From positions 2,728,001-2,792,000 of the forward strand of contig NZ_LT578417.1 of the NCBI RefSeq assembly GCF_900088535.1: DNA of 64,000 nucleotides, given 5' to 3'. This DNA is from Cyanobium sp. NIES-981 (GTDB taxonomy: Bacteria > Cyanobacteriota > Cyanobacteriia > PCC-6307 > Cyanobiaceae). The position numbers and the translations under genes are program-made. The notes below the pieces were generated by a model. It ran no database searches, had not been told where the DNA came from, and was given only the letters and a program-made list of their open reading frames with translations. Of this stretch, positions 35,550 to 46,338 are shown piece after piece; the first letter of the stretch is position 1; every line of letters begins with the position of its first letter.

Positions 35550-37280
35550 CTAGGAGCGTGTCGCTCGTTGCACCTAGGTCAGAACTTTCTGATTGCGCCC
35601 CTGTAATTCAGGGCTGCCCGCTCACAGATCTGGCAAACAAGAACCAGGCCCGTCAGACCGTTGCCACCGATGCCCGGAACAACTTCAGCAGGTTGTGGGT
35701 GGTGGCTATCAGCGCCCACTCTCCGTTCACCTTCTCCAGTCCCCGCAGCCGAAAGCGATCCAGGCCCCTGGCGCCCTTGATTTGACCAAACACAGGTTCC
35801 ACGATCGTCATGCGCAGGGCATAGATCGCCTGGCCAGCTTTGGACCTGAGCTTGCGATCCATCCGGCCCCTGGCATCGAGATCTCTGGGCTCCGGCCCCC
35901 GCGATGGCCGGGGCCGCTGGTCGTGTTGCTGGCGGCTCGTGGAGATGTAGGCCTCCAGCCCCCTCGCCTCACAGGCCATCAGGTTGGCGCTGCTGCAGTA
36001 ACCGGCGTCGGAGATCAAGGCATCTGGCTGCTGGCCGGTATTGGCCTCGATCCGCTTGAGCATTGGCAGGAGGTGCACCGCGTCGCTGGGCTGATTACTC
36101 ACGCCGATGGCCACGATCACCTGGTGGTCGCCATCCACGGCGGCCTGGGCGTTGTAGCCCTGGATCCAGCTGTCAGCGCCTTTGAGAATGTGGCTGTCGG
36201 GGTCAGTGAAATTCCGCTGGGTTTTGGGTTTGGGGGTGCCGGTTGCATCGGTGGGGAGCTGGCGGCTGGGCATCACCAGAGGATCACGATCTGCCACGAG
36301 AGCAGGTGATTCCAGGCCAGCAGCCAGGGCTGCCTCGATCGCCAGCTTCTGGGCGTCATCCGCCCGCTTTTGGGCACCACGAGCGCGGCGTGCGGTCCGC
36401 TTGCTACGCTGCTCGTCGCCACTGGCTTCTGCCTCGGCTGCTTCCTGCTCAGCCACCTCAGCCTGCCCTGCTCGTTGACGTGCCTTGGCAGCTGCGGCTT
36501 CTGCCTCCAATTCCGCTTTGGCCTTGCGGATCCACTCCAGCCGGCTGGCGCGGCGCTGCAGTTCCTCGGGCAGCTCATCGCCCTGCTTGCCCTTGCCGTA
36601 GTGCCCGTCTTCCTGAGCGTCGAGGAGCTCCGCCTTGCGCAGCAGCGCCCGCATCTCGCCCTCCAGCTGCCGCTCGGACTTCAGCATCCGCTCGTGGCTC
36701 ATGGCCTTGTGCTTGCTGGCATTGGCTTTCACCTTGGTGCCATCCAGTGCCACCTGGCCCAGACTCACCAGCCCCGCCTTCTGGCAGAGCCGCAGCACCT
36801 GAACAAACAGGCCAGCCAGAGCATCCAGGTGCCGGCGGCGGAAGTCGCTGATCCGGCTGTGGTCGGGCTGCTGATTGCCGGTGAGAACCCGGAAGGCCGC
36901 GTCTTCCCAGCAGGCTTTCTCGATCCTGCGGGAGCTGGGCAGCCCGACGCAGTAGGCGTACAGGAGCAATACCACCATCATCCGCGGGTCGTAGGCCTTC
37001 TCGCCCCGGGGATCCTTCTGCCGGTAGTGGCTATGGATGGCCTCCAGATCCAGCTCAATGGCCAGATCCAGCAGGAAGAACACCAGGTGATTCTCCGGCA
37101 GCCACTCCACCGGCGACGGTGGGAAGAGCAGTGTCTGCTCGGGGTTCCAGGGGCGGAAGGACTTGGGCTTGACCATGCCCCATTTTCACGTCCAGATCCA
37201 TTGCGGTCACTGGGATCTGGGCAGATTCAGGGGCGGCTGTGGAGAGGACACGCGCGGATCTATGCGCGACACGCTCCTAG
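35550..37280 (-). mobile_element. IS1182-family insertion sequence
   Basis: Inverted ends CTAGGAGCGTGTCGC at the left (from 35550) and GCGACACGCTCCTAG at the right (to 37280). The outermost CTAG is palindromic and is probably the 4-bp target duplication usual for this family; in that case the element proper is 35554-37276. One intact transposase gene on the minus strand. Single copy in the window and the last mobile element before core genes resume. Confidence 0.9.
35653..37176 (-). CDS. IS1182 family transposase
   Basis: A 507-residue transposase. N-terminal DUF772-type region: YDPRMMVVLLLYAYCVGLPS, DHSRISDFRRRHLDALAGLF. The DDE core starts VALDGTKVKANASKHKAMSH. A long charged Ala/Glu/Arg coiled insert (about residues 215-285) precedes the second half: DSWIQGYNAQAAVDGDHQVI, ALISDAGYCSSANLMACEAR and IVEPVFGQIKGARGLDRFRL. 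This arrangement is characteristic of IS1182 enzymes. Intact. Confidence 0.93.
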   Translation of the reverse strand: MVKPKSFRPWNPEQTLLFPPSPVEWLPENHLVFFLLDLAIELDLEAIHSHYRQKDPRGEKAYDPRMMVVLLLYAYCVGLPSSRRIEKACWEDAAFRVLTGNQQPDHSRISDFRRRHLDALAGLFVQVLRLCQKAGLVSLGQVALDGTKVKANASKHKAMSHERMLKSERQLEGEMRALLRKAELLDAQEDGHYGKGKQGDELPEELQRRASRLEWIRKAKAELEAEAAAAKARQRAGQAEVAEQEAAEAEASGDEQRSKRTARRARGAQKRADDAQKLAIEAALAAGLESPALVADRDPLVMPSRQLPTDATGTPKPKTQRNFTDPDSHILKGADSWIQGYNAQAAVDGDHQVIVAIGVSNQPSDAVHLLPMLKRIEANTGQQPDALISDAGYCSSANLMACEARGLEAYISTSRQQHDQRPRPSRGPEPRDLDARGRMDRKLRSKAGQAIYALRMTIVEPVFGQIKGARGLDRFRLRGLEKVNGEWALIATTHNLLKLFRASVATV

Positions 37281-37459
37281 TCCCTATAGATGTAATCGCC
37301 CAGGTCTCACTGCAACGCCGGGCCGAGGCACCGATGGCTGCCTCGGGGCCTCCCGATCCACACCCGGCTCCGGGAGCACGCGGCCCTGGGGAGGGCGGTT
37401 AACCGGCCGCGCTGAGGCGAACGGCGCGCCAGCTTTACGTGAGTTCACAATTGACAGCC

Positions 37460-37645
37460 ATGACTGTCTCCCAGCTGCACCAGCAGGCCATGACATCAGG
37501 CATCCTCAGCGTTGAGGAGATCCACTGGCTTGCCCGCCACCGGGATTCCTTCACCGACACGGAACGCCAGGTTGTGATCCGCCTGATCCGCCTGCTTCAG
37601 CGGGGAGCACTCAACCTCGGATGCCACCTGGCGTCTGGAGCCTGA
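37460..37645 (+). CDS. Small conserved-type cyanobacterial protein, unknown
   Basis: A 61-residue protein beginning MTVSQLHQQAMTSGILSVEE, followed by IHWLARHRDSFTDTERQVVI. The charged helical pattern and codon use fit a real gene. ATG at 37460 preferred over GTG at 37439. It is the first core-type gene right of the island. No function known to me. Confidence 0.7.
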   Translation: MTVSQLHQQAMTSGILSVEEIHWLARHRDSFTDTERQVVIRLIRLLQRGALNLGCHLASGA

Positions 37646-37698
37646 AGCCCCTACGGCTGCTTCGGCGTCGTTGTGCGGCGTTGGTGAACGGATCCGTC

Positions 37699-38307
37699 TC
37701 AGCCCGCCAGTACGGGGAAGCTCTCCCGCAGCCCGCTCACCAGCATCTGGGTGGCCACGGAGGCGATCAGCACCCCCATCAGCCGCGAGATCAGCCGTAC
37801 CCTCAGCTCCCCCAGCGTCCTGTGGAGGCGAATGGCGCTGCTCAGCACCAGGAACACCACAAGGGCCAGCGCCACGATCAACCCGCTGAGCAGGAGCCTT
37901 CCAGGCAGATCAGCCGGTGATTCGGCGATCACCAGGGAGATCGTTCCCGGCCCGGCCAGCATGGGCAGGCCGATGGGCACCACGGCCATCATGCGCACAT
38001 CGCCTTCGTGGTCCAGGGCCATGGGGCTGCTGCCGATGGAGATCCCCTCGATCAACCGCAGGCCATAGGGCAGCAGGATCAAACCTCCTGCAATGCGGAA
38101 GGCCGGCAGACTGATCCCGAAGAGGTCGAGCAGCGGCTGGCCCCACCAGCAGGAGAGCACCAGCGTCAGCAGGTAGGTGGTGGCCGCCAGACGGCTGATG
38201 CGGCGCACGGTGTGCGGGTTGGCGCTGGCGGCCTGAATGACGAGAGGCAGCACGCCCACCGGATCGGTCAACGCCACCAGGCCCACGGCCGTATTGATCA
38301 GGGACAT
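37699..38307 (-). CDS. MarC family integral membrane protein
   Basis: A 202-residue polytopic protein: MSLINTAVGLVALTDPVGVL opens it, with the conserved DPxGxxP of helix 1. FRIAGGLILLPYGLRLIEGI and AVVPIGLPMLAGPGTISLVI hold the MarC signature (PLAxPxLxGPG-like). About six membrane segments. Function of MarC proteins is unsettled; earlier links to multiple antibiotic resistance were not upheld. ATG at 38307 gives the family length. Confidence 0.93.
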   Translation of the reverse strand: MSLINTAVGLVALTDPVGVLPLVIQAASANPHTVRRISRLAATTYLLTLVLSCWWGQPLLDLFGISLPAFRIAGGLILLPYGLRLIEGISIGSSPMALDHEGDVRMMAVVPIGLPMLAGPGTISLVIAESPADLPGRLLLSGLIVALALVVFLVLSSAIRLHRTLGELRVRLISRLMGVLIASVATQMLVSGLRESFPVLAG

Positions 38308-38332
38308 GGCGCGGGGAGGGCTGAACAGGCCT

Positions 38333-39466
38333 TCAGGCTGGCGCCCCCGCAGCGCCGCCCTGCAGCGCCACCTCGCCATAGAGCCCCCGCAGGCCCGCCT
38401 CACTCGCCGGGGCCACGCCGCGCTCGGTGATCAGCGCCGTCACCAGCCGCGCCGGCGTCACGTCGAACGCCGGGTTGAAGGCCTGGCTGCCTTCGGGAGT
38501 GAGCCGCACGCCGGTGATGGCGCCATCGGCGCCCAGGCCCTGGATGTGGGTGAGCTCCTCGGCGCTGCGGGCCTCGATCGGAATCCCGGCCACGCCGTCG
38601 TCGATCGTCCAGTCGATCGTGGAGCTGGGCAGGGCCACATAGAAGGGCACGCCGTTGTCGTGGGCGGCCAGGGCCTTGAGGTAGGTGCCGATCTTGTTGC
38701 ACACGTCGCCGCAGCGGGTGGTGCGGTCGGTGCCCACGATCACCGCGTCCACGCGGCCGTGCTGCATCAGATGGCCGCCGGCGTTGTCGGCGATCACCGT
38801 ATGCGGCACCCCCTCCCGGCCCAGCTCCCAGGCGGTGAGGCTGGCGCCCTGGTTGCGCGGCCGCGTTTCATCCACCCACACGTGCACCTGCAGCCCGGCG
38901 CGGTGGGCCTTGTAGAGCGGCGCCAGCGCCGTGCCCCAGTCCACCGTGGCGATCCAGCCGGCATTGCAGTGGGTGAGCACATTCAGCGGCTCGTGCTGCC
39001 GCTCCGCCGGCCGGGCCGCCGCCAGCTGCTGCAGGATCCCCAGCCCGTGCTCGCCGATGGCGGCGCACATGGCCACATCCTCCTCGGCGATCGCCGCGGC
39101 CTCAGCCTTCGCGGCCTCGGCCCGCTGCTGCGGCGGCAGGGGCAGCACCCGCGCCCGCACCCGCTCCAGCGCCCAGCGCAGGTTGATCGCCGTGGGCCGG
39201 GTGGCATCGAGCTCGGCGAAGGCCGCGGCCAGGGCCGCATCGGAGGGATCGGCCTGCAGGGCCAGCATCAGCCCGTAGGCCCCCGTGACCCCGATCAGCG
39301 GCGCCCCCCGCACCACCATCGTGCGGATCGCCTCGGCCGCCTCTGCGCAGCTGCGCAGGGTGCGGGTGGCGAAGCGGTGCGGCAGCAGGGTCTGGTCGAT
39401 CACGCCCACCGAGCGGTCATCGGGCTCCAGCCAGATGGTGCGCCAGGGCCTGCCATCGATATTCAT
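38333..39466 (-). CDS. mtnA: S-methyl-5-thioribose-1-phosphate isomerase
   Basis: MtnA converts methylthioribose-1-phosphate to methylthioribulose-1-phosphate in methionine salvage. 377 residues, family length. Conserved segments: FATRTLRSCAEAAEAIRTMV, VVRGAPLIGVTGAYGLML, NVLTHCNAGWIATVDWGTAL with the catalytic Cys, and ADAVIVGTDR-type segment VDAVIVGTDRTTRCGDVCNK with the catalytic Asp; PSSTIDWTIDDG near the C-terminus. Start at ATG 39466 (MNIDGRPWRTIWL). Confidence 0.96.
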   Translation of the reverse strand: MNIDGRPWRTIWLEPDDRSVGVIDQTLLPHRFATRTLRSCAEAAEAIRTMVVRGAPLIGVTGAYGLMLALQADPSDAALAAAFAELDATRPTAINLRWALERVRARVLPLPPQQRAEAAKAEAAAIAEEDVAMCAAIGEHGLGILQQLAAARPAERQHEPLNVLTHCNAGWIATVDWGTALAPLYKAHRAGLQVHVWVDETRPRNQGASLTAWELGREGVPHTVIADNAGGHLMQHGRVDAVIVGTDRTTRCGDVCNKIGTYLKALAAHDNGVPFYVALPSSTIDWTIDDGVAGIPIEARSAEELTHIQGLGADGAITGVRLTPEGSQAFNPAFDVTPARLVTALITERGVAPASEAGLRGLYGEVALQGGAAGAPA

Positions 39467-39546
39467 GCGGAGGAGCCCCTGCGGCGGATGCTTCCTAGTT
39501 TGCGAGCAGGGCAACGCGGGCTCCGGCCCGCAGGAGAGCAGCCGCC

Positions 39547-40272
39547 ATGATCGAAACCATCCAGGGGCTGCCGGCCGGCACGGTGGGCTTCCGCCTCCAT
39601 GGCCAGGTGCGCGGCGACGACTACGACCAGGTGCTCGTGCCGGCCATGGAGAGCGCCATCGCCGAACACGACCGCATCAAGGCCCTGCTCTGCTTCGACG
39701 CCGACTTCGAGGGCTACGACCTTGCCGCCGCCTGGGACGACACCCTGCTCGGCCTGCGCCACTGGCAGGGCTTTGAGCGCATCGCCGTGGTGAGCGATGT
39801 GGGCTGGCTGCGCACCGCCATCCGGGCCATCGGCGCCCTGATGCCCTGCCCGGTGCGGCTCTTTGCCTCAGCGGAGGAAGAAGAAGCCCGCCGCTGGCTC
39901 GGGGAATCCCTGGGCAGCCTCCACCTGGAGGCCGAGGGCGATGTGCTGCGCGTGCGCCTGATCGGCCAGCTCGAGCCCAGCGCCTACGAGGCCCGCGAGG
40001 CCGAGATCGCCAGCCTGTTCAGCCGCCCCACCCCCCTGAAGCTGCTGGTGGATCTGCGGGAGTTCGACGGCTGGTCGGGCCTGGCGGCCCTGGGCGATCA
40101 CCTCTCCCTGGTGCGGGAGCACCGCCGCTCCTTGAGCCGGGTGGCGGTGGTGGGCAACCAGGCCTGGCAGCACCTGGCCGAGCGCCTGATCCGCCGCCTC
40201 CTGCCGGCGGAGTGCCGCTTCTTCGACGCCGCCCACCACGAGCAGGCCGAACTCTGGATCCACGCCGCCTGA
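39547..40272 (+). CDS. Tandem SpoIIAA-like (STAS-fold) protein
   Basis: A 241-residue soluble protein made of two similar halves. Half 1 (residues 1-115): GTVGFRLHGQVRGDDYDQVL, IKALLCFDADFEGYDLAAAW, FERIAVVSDVGWLRTAIRAI. Half 2 (about 125-241): VLRVRLIGQLEPSAYEAREA, LKLLVDLREFDGWSGLAALG, LSRVAVVGNQAWQHLAERLI. Each matches the SpoIIAA-like domain, usually a single-domain protein. Role is unknown, perhaps lipid or partner binding. Divergent from mtnA. Confidence 0.85.
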   Translation: MIETIQGLPAGTVGFRLHGQVRGDDYDQVLVPAMESAIAEHDRIKALLCFDADFEGYDLAAAWDDTLLGLRHWQGFERIAVVSDVGWLRTAIRAIGALMPCPVRLFASAEEEEARRWLGESLGSLHLEAEGDVLRVRLIGQLEPSAYEAREAEIASLFSRPTPLKLLVDLREFDGWSGLAALGDHLSLVREHRRSLSRVAVVGNQAWQHLAERLIRRLLPAECRFFDAAHHEQAELWIHAA

Positions 40273-40290
40273 GCGCGGCCCCGGCCGCCG

Positions 40291-40845
40291 TCAGATCGGC
40301 CGGTAGCCGAACCAGTCCGGCACCTGCGGCTGGCTCAGGCCCTCGGGGTGGGGCTCCAGCACCACGTGCCAGCGCCCCTCACCCCGGGACTCCAGCAGCT
40401 CCAGCTGCTCCAGCGCCAGGCAGTCATCCACGGCCGCCAGATCGTCCTTGTGCTGCTGCAGCGCCCCGCTCAGCCAGCGCCTTCTGGCCGCCGCCTTGGC
40501 CGCCTGGGCCGAGCGGGCCACCACCAGGCCGAAGTGGTGCAGCTCCGCCAGGGAATCCGGGCGGTAGGCGCCCAGGTTCACGAACCACAGCCGCTCGCTC
40601 CGGGGCGCGGCGGGCTCGCGCCCCAGGTGCACCGTCCAGCCATCCACCGCCCGCACCGCCATCCAGGCATCCAGGTGCAGGCCCTCGCGCCGCCCGAACC
40701 ACTGGCGCCGGAGCGCCGGGATCGCCGCCTCGATCGTGGCCGCCGCCACGAAGCGCACGTCGTGCAGCTCGATGTGGCAGCCGGGCGCGCGGCCGCCCAG
40801 CACCGCCAGCAGCAGCAGCGGCGCCTCCAGCGGTTGCGAGGCCAC
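40291..40845 (-). CDS. DUF1543 domain protein
   Basis: A 184-residue protein. Block one, LLLLAVLGGRAPGCHIELHD, continues into VRFVAAATIEAAIPALRRQW and LHLDAWMAVRAVDGWTVHLG, the DUF1543 pattern (GC-IE-HD...WFG...LHIDxW...VDG). Block two, LWFVNLGAYRPDSLAELHHF, is a second diverged copy. Function unknown. It lies 8 bp downstream of sufS on the same strand and may be the last gene of the suf transcript. Confidence 0.85.
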   Translation of the reverse strand: MASQPLEAPLLLLAVLGGRAPGCHIELHDVRFVAAATIEAAIPALRRQWFGRREGLHLDAWMAVRAVDGWTVHLGREPAAPRSERLWFVNLGAYRPDSLAELHHFGLVVARSAQAAKAAARRRWLSGALQQHKDDLAAVDDCLALEQLELLESRGEGRWHVVLEPHPEGLSQPQVPDWFGYRPI

Positions 40846-40853
40846 GGCAGGGC

Positions 40854-42182
40854 TCAGCTGTGCTCGCGCAGAAACGCGATCGTGCCCTCCAGCTCCTCGG
40901 CGAAGCGGTCGATCTCCTCCGGGGTGGTGGTGAAGCTGAGGCTGGCCCGCGCCGAGCCGGGGATGCCGTAGAGGCGATGCAGGGGCTGGGTGCAGTGGTG
41001 GCCGCTGCGGATGCAGATGCCGGCGGAATCCAGCAGGGCCGCCAGATCGTTGGCATGCAGGCCCTCCACCGTGAACGCCGCCAGGGCGCCGCGGTGGGGC
41101 TGCTGCTCCGGGGTGGGGCCGAGGATCCGCACTCCGTCGATCGCCCCCAGCCGGTCGAACAGGCGGCGGGTGAGCTGCTGCTCCCAGCGATGGATCCGGT
41201 CCAGGCCGAGGGTCTGGAGGTAGTCGAGGGCGGCTCCCATGCCGATGGCCTCGCCGATCGCCGGGGTGCCGGCCTCGAACTTGTGGGGCAGATCCGCCCA
41301 GGTGCTGTGATCCAGGAACACGTCCTGGATCATCTCGCCCCCGCCCAGGAAGGGGGGCATCGCCTCCAGCAGCGCTTCCCGGGCCCAGAGGAAGCCCATG
41401 CCCGTGGGGCCGCAGAGCTTGTGGGAGCTCGCCGCCAGGAAATCACAGCCGAGTTCGGCCACATCCACCGGCATGTGGGGCAGGCTCTGGCAGGCATCCA
41501 CCAGCACCAGCGCCCCCACCGCGTGGGCCAGGGCGGAAATCTCGGCGATGGGGGTGAGGCAGCCGAGGGTGTTGCTCACGTGCACCAGGCTCACCAGCCG
41601 CGTGCGCTCATTCAGCTGGGCGCGCAGGTCGTCCATGTCGAGTTCACCGCTGGCGGTGAGCCCCACGTGGCGCAGCACGCAGCCGGTGCGGGCCGCCAGC
41701 AGCTGCCACGGCACCAGGTTGCTGTGGTGCTCCATCACCGAGAGCAGCACCTCGTCGCCCTCCCGCAGGTTGGCCTCACCCCAGGTGCGGGCCACGAGGT
41801 TGATCGCCTCGCTGGCGTTGCGGGTGAACACGATCTCGCGGGGGCTGGCCGCTCCCACGAACGCCGCCGCCTTGGCCCGTGCCCCCTCGAAGCCCTCCGT
41901 GGCCCGGGCGCTCAGCTGGTGCGCGCCCCGGTGCACGTTGGCGTTGTCGTGGTCGTAATACCGCTGCAGCGCATCCAGCACCTGGCGCGGCTTCTGGCTC
42001 GTGGCCGCGTGATCGAGATAGATCAGGGGCTGCCCCAGGCAGGCCGTCTGGGCCAGCAGGGGGAAATCGGGGCGGGTGAGCGTCGCCAGATTCTCCGCCG
42101 CAGCCTCGGCAGCGGGCGGCGCAGCAGCCGCAGGCGGGGCGTTGCTGTGCAGGCTGTGGATGGTGGCCGAAGGGGAGGGCAT
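40854..42182 (-). CDS. sufS: Cysteine desulfurase SufS
   Basis: PLP enzyme that takes sulfur from cysteine for Fe-S cluster assembly. 442 residues with an Ala/Pro-rich N-terminal extension of about 45 residues before the fold. Key segments: LIYLDHAATSQKPRQVLDAL, MEHHSNLVPWQLLAARTGCV, DFLAASSHKLCGPTGMGFLW with the PLP-binding Lys in SHK, and GICIRSGHHCTQPLHRLYGI with the active-site Cys in the RSGHHC loop. ATG at 42182, 5 bp after the sufD stop. Confidence 0.97.
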   Translation of the reverse strand: MPSPSATIHSLHSNAPPAAAAPPAAEAAAENLATLTRPDFPLLAQTACLGQPLIYLDHAATSQKPRQVLDALQRYYDHDNANVHRGAHQLSARATEGFEGARAKAAAFVGAASPREIVFTRNASEAINLVARTWGEANLREGDEVLLSVMEHHSNLVPWQLLAARTGCVLRHVGLTASGELDMDDLRAQLNERTRLVSLVHVSNTLGCLTPIAEISALAHAVGALVLVDACQSLPHMPVDVAELGCDFLAASSHKLCGPTGMGFLWAREALLEAMPPFLGGGEMIQDVFLDHSTWADLPHKFEAGTPAIGEAIGMGAALDYLQTLGLDRIHRWEQQLTRRLFDRLGAIDGVRILGPTPEQQPHRGALAAFTVEGLHANDLAALLDSAGICIRSGHHCTQPLHRLYGIPGSARASLSFTTTPEEIDRFAEELEGTIAFLREHS

Positions 42183-42187
42183 GGGCT

Positions 42188-43317
42188 TCAGGCGGCTCCC
42201 AGCAGGGTCTGCAGCGGCTGGTGGGCGGCGGCGGCGGCGGGCAGCGCCCGCAGCACCTCCTCGCAGAAGCCCCGCTGGAGCAGGGCGGCGGCCTGGGCGG
42301 CGCCGATGCCGCGGCTCTGCAGATAGAAGAGCTGCTCCCGCTCCAGCCGCGTCACCGTGGCCCCATGGGCGCACTTCACGTCGTCGGCCACGATCTCCAG
42401 TTCCGGCTTGGTGTCCACCCGGGCGCGGTCGGAGAGCAGCAGGTTGCGGCTCAGCTGGGAGGCGTTGGTGCGCTGGGCGGCACGGGGCACCTGCACGGCC
42501 CCGTTGAAGATGCTGTGGCCCCGCTCGTCGGCCACGGCCTTGTGCAGCTGGTCCAGGGTGCCGGCGGGTCCATCGAAGCGCACCTGGCTGTGGGTGTCGG
42601 CGATCTGGTCGCCCTTCACGAGCTGAAGCGCCCGCAGGCTGGTGCTGGCCTCCCCCTCGGCCTGCACGATGCGGGGCTCCTGGCGCAGCAGCGCCCAGCC
42701 GACGCTGGCCGTCACGAGCTGGAGGCTGCTCTCCCGGGCCTGACGGACCGCGGTGTGGGCCAGCAGGCTGGCCTGGCCATCGCCACCGGCCGCGAGGGTG
42801 CCCAGGCTGAGGCGGCTGCCGGCGCCCATCTCCACTTCCACCACCAGGCTGAGCGCCTGCGGGCCCGAGGCCCGGATCACCTGCAGCAGATCCAGGCTGG
42901 CGCCCGCTTCGAGCACCAGCAGCAGACGCCGGGCCTGCAGGCCGGCGCCGGCGGCCGCATCCCAGCCGAGTTCCAGGGGGGCGGCGGCGCCGCACACCCG
43001 CAGGGCGAGCACGGCCGGGCAGGCCCCCCGGTTGAGGCGCACCGGCCAGTGGTCCAGGCAGCCGGCGGCCGCGAGGCAGCCGTCCAGGTGGTTCACCACG
43101 TCTTCCGGGGGCAGCGGGGAGATCCCCTCCGGCAGAGCCGGCACGGTCCAGGGCGCAGCCGCCGCATCAGCGAGGCAGGGCTGCAGGCGCCGCAGCGCCG
43201 CCAGATCGGTGAAGCGCCAGTCCTCCTGGCGGCGGGTGGGCAGGGGGGCTCCTGCCAGGCCGGCGAGCCAGTCGGCCGTGGTGACGGATCCCTGCGGTGC
43301 CACGGGAGTCGAGAGCA

Positions 43318-43318
<1 letters not shown>
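42188..43318 (-). CDS. sufD: Fe-S cluster assembly scaffold protein SufD
   Basis: 376 residues. The C-terminal SufBD beta-helix shows SQVRFDGPAGTLDQLHKAVA, RTNASQLSRNLLLSDRARVD, TKPELEIVADDVKCAHGATV with the conserved His, and [20 protein letters not shown]. SufD partners SufB and SufC in the SufBC2D scaffold. Its ATG shares one base with the sufC stop (TGATG). Confidence 0.95.
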
Positions 43319-44133
<815 letters not shown>

Positions 44134-44190
44134 TGAACTAGGGGATGGGAAGGGAGAACGGAAGGGGGATGGCGGCCAGGGGCTGGGGAA

Positions 44191-45630
<1,440 letters not shown>

Positions 45631-45646
45631 GGTGAAAAGGGCGGGA

Positions 45647-46009
45647 TCAGCCGGCAGTGAGGGATTTGACGTCGTCGAGCGAGATGGTCTGCTTTTCACC
45701 CCGGAACGGATTGTCTTCCGTGAGGAAGAGCATGCAGTGGCACTCCTTGCGCTCACGCATCGGCACACAGGGGCAGTTCCAGAAGGCCTGGGCCACCTCC
45801 GCCTCCTTGTCCTCGTAGTGGCGGCAGGGGCAGAGGGCACCGCCCAGCTCGTCCTTGTGGCGGGCCAGGCCCTCGAGCACCACCGCCGTGACCCCGGGAT
45901 CACTGCAGAAATAGGTTCCAGTGCGCTGGGCGTAGGTCTCCGCGAACTTGCGGATCACCTCCAGGCTGTCGGCGCTGGGTGTGGAGCTGCTCGCGGGGGT
46001 GTCGGCCAT
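45647..46009 (-). CDS. ftrC: Ferredoxin-thioredoxin reductase catalytic (beta) subunit
   Basis: 120-residue Fe-S enzyme passing electrons from ferredoxin to thioredoxin. The seven characteristic Cys residues appear in [61 protein letters not shown] and CHC motifs holding the [4Fe-4S] cluster and redox disulfide. Located 16 bp upstream of sufB on the same strand, so it is likely to be co-transcribed with the genes that build its cluster. Confidence 0.96.
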   Translation of the reverse strand: MADTPASSSTPSADSLEVIRKFAETYAQRTGTYFCSDPGVTAVVLEGLARHKDELGGALCPCRHYEDKEAEVAQAFWNCPCVPMRERKECHCMLFLTEDNPFRGEKQTISLDDVKSLTAG

Positions 46010-46338
46010 GGCGGGGAACAAGACGAGGCGGGGAGGAGTGCTGGCGGCAGCCCGGAAAGGAGCTGCCGCTTGTGGATGGGCCTGCCCCTGATTCAGGGGG
46101 GCCCGCCCGGGGGGAAGACCAGGGCCGGACGGCCGCGGCCGCAGGGAAGCCGATCGCCGGATCGGCAACAGCCTCCCGGGTTGATCGGTCTCCAGCCTCC
46201 CGACATTACGAAACTCTGGCGTTTCTTTATCCGGAGCCTAGGGCACGCGTCCGGCGCTTGGGTGAGCCTCCATTGTGCCGTTCGGCTGCGCCGGCCCGTG
46301 TGTGACGCGCCCCTGGGAGCCCCAACCCACAACTGAAC
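46010..46338. promoter_or_regulatory. Divergent control region between ftrC-suf and sufR
   Basis: A 329-bp gap between divergent transcription units, the expected site for SufR control. A possible inverted element CAAC-N10-GTTG lies at 46166-46183. In Synechocystis, SufR binds CAAC-N6-GTTG, so the spacing here is wrong and the match is only suggestive. No promoter boxes are clear. A small AT-richer patch around 46206-46234 (CGACATTACGAAACTC) might hold a promoter. Confidence 0.4.

Noticed and set aside
46166-46183. SufR operator (CAAC-N10-GTTG)
   Set aside because: The known Synechocystis operator has a 6-bp spacer; a 10-bp spacer would put the half-sites in a different helical register. Mentioned only as a weak candidate.
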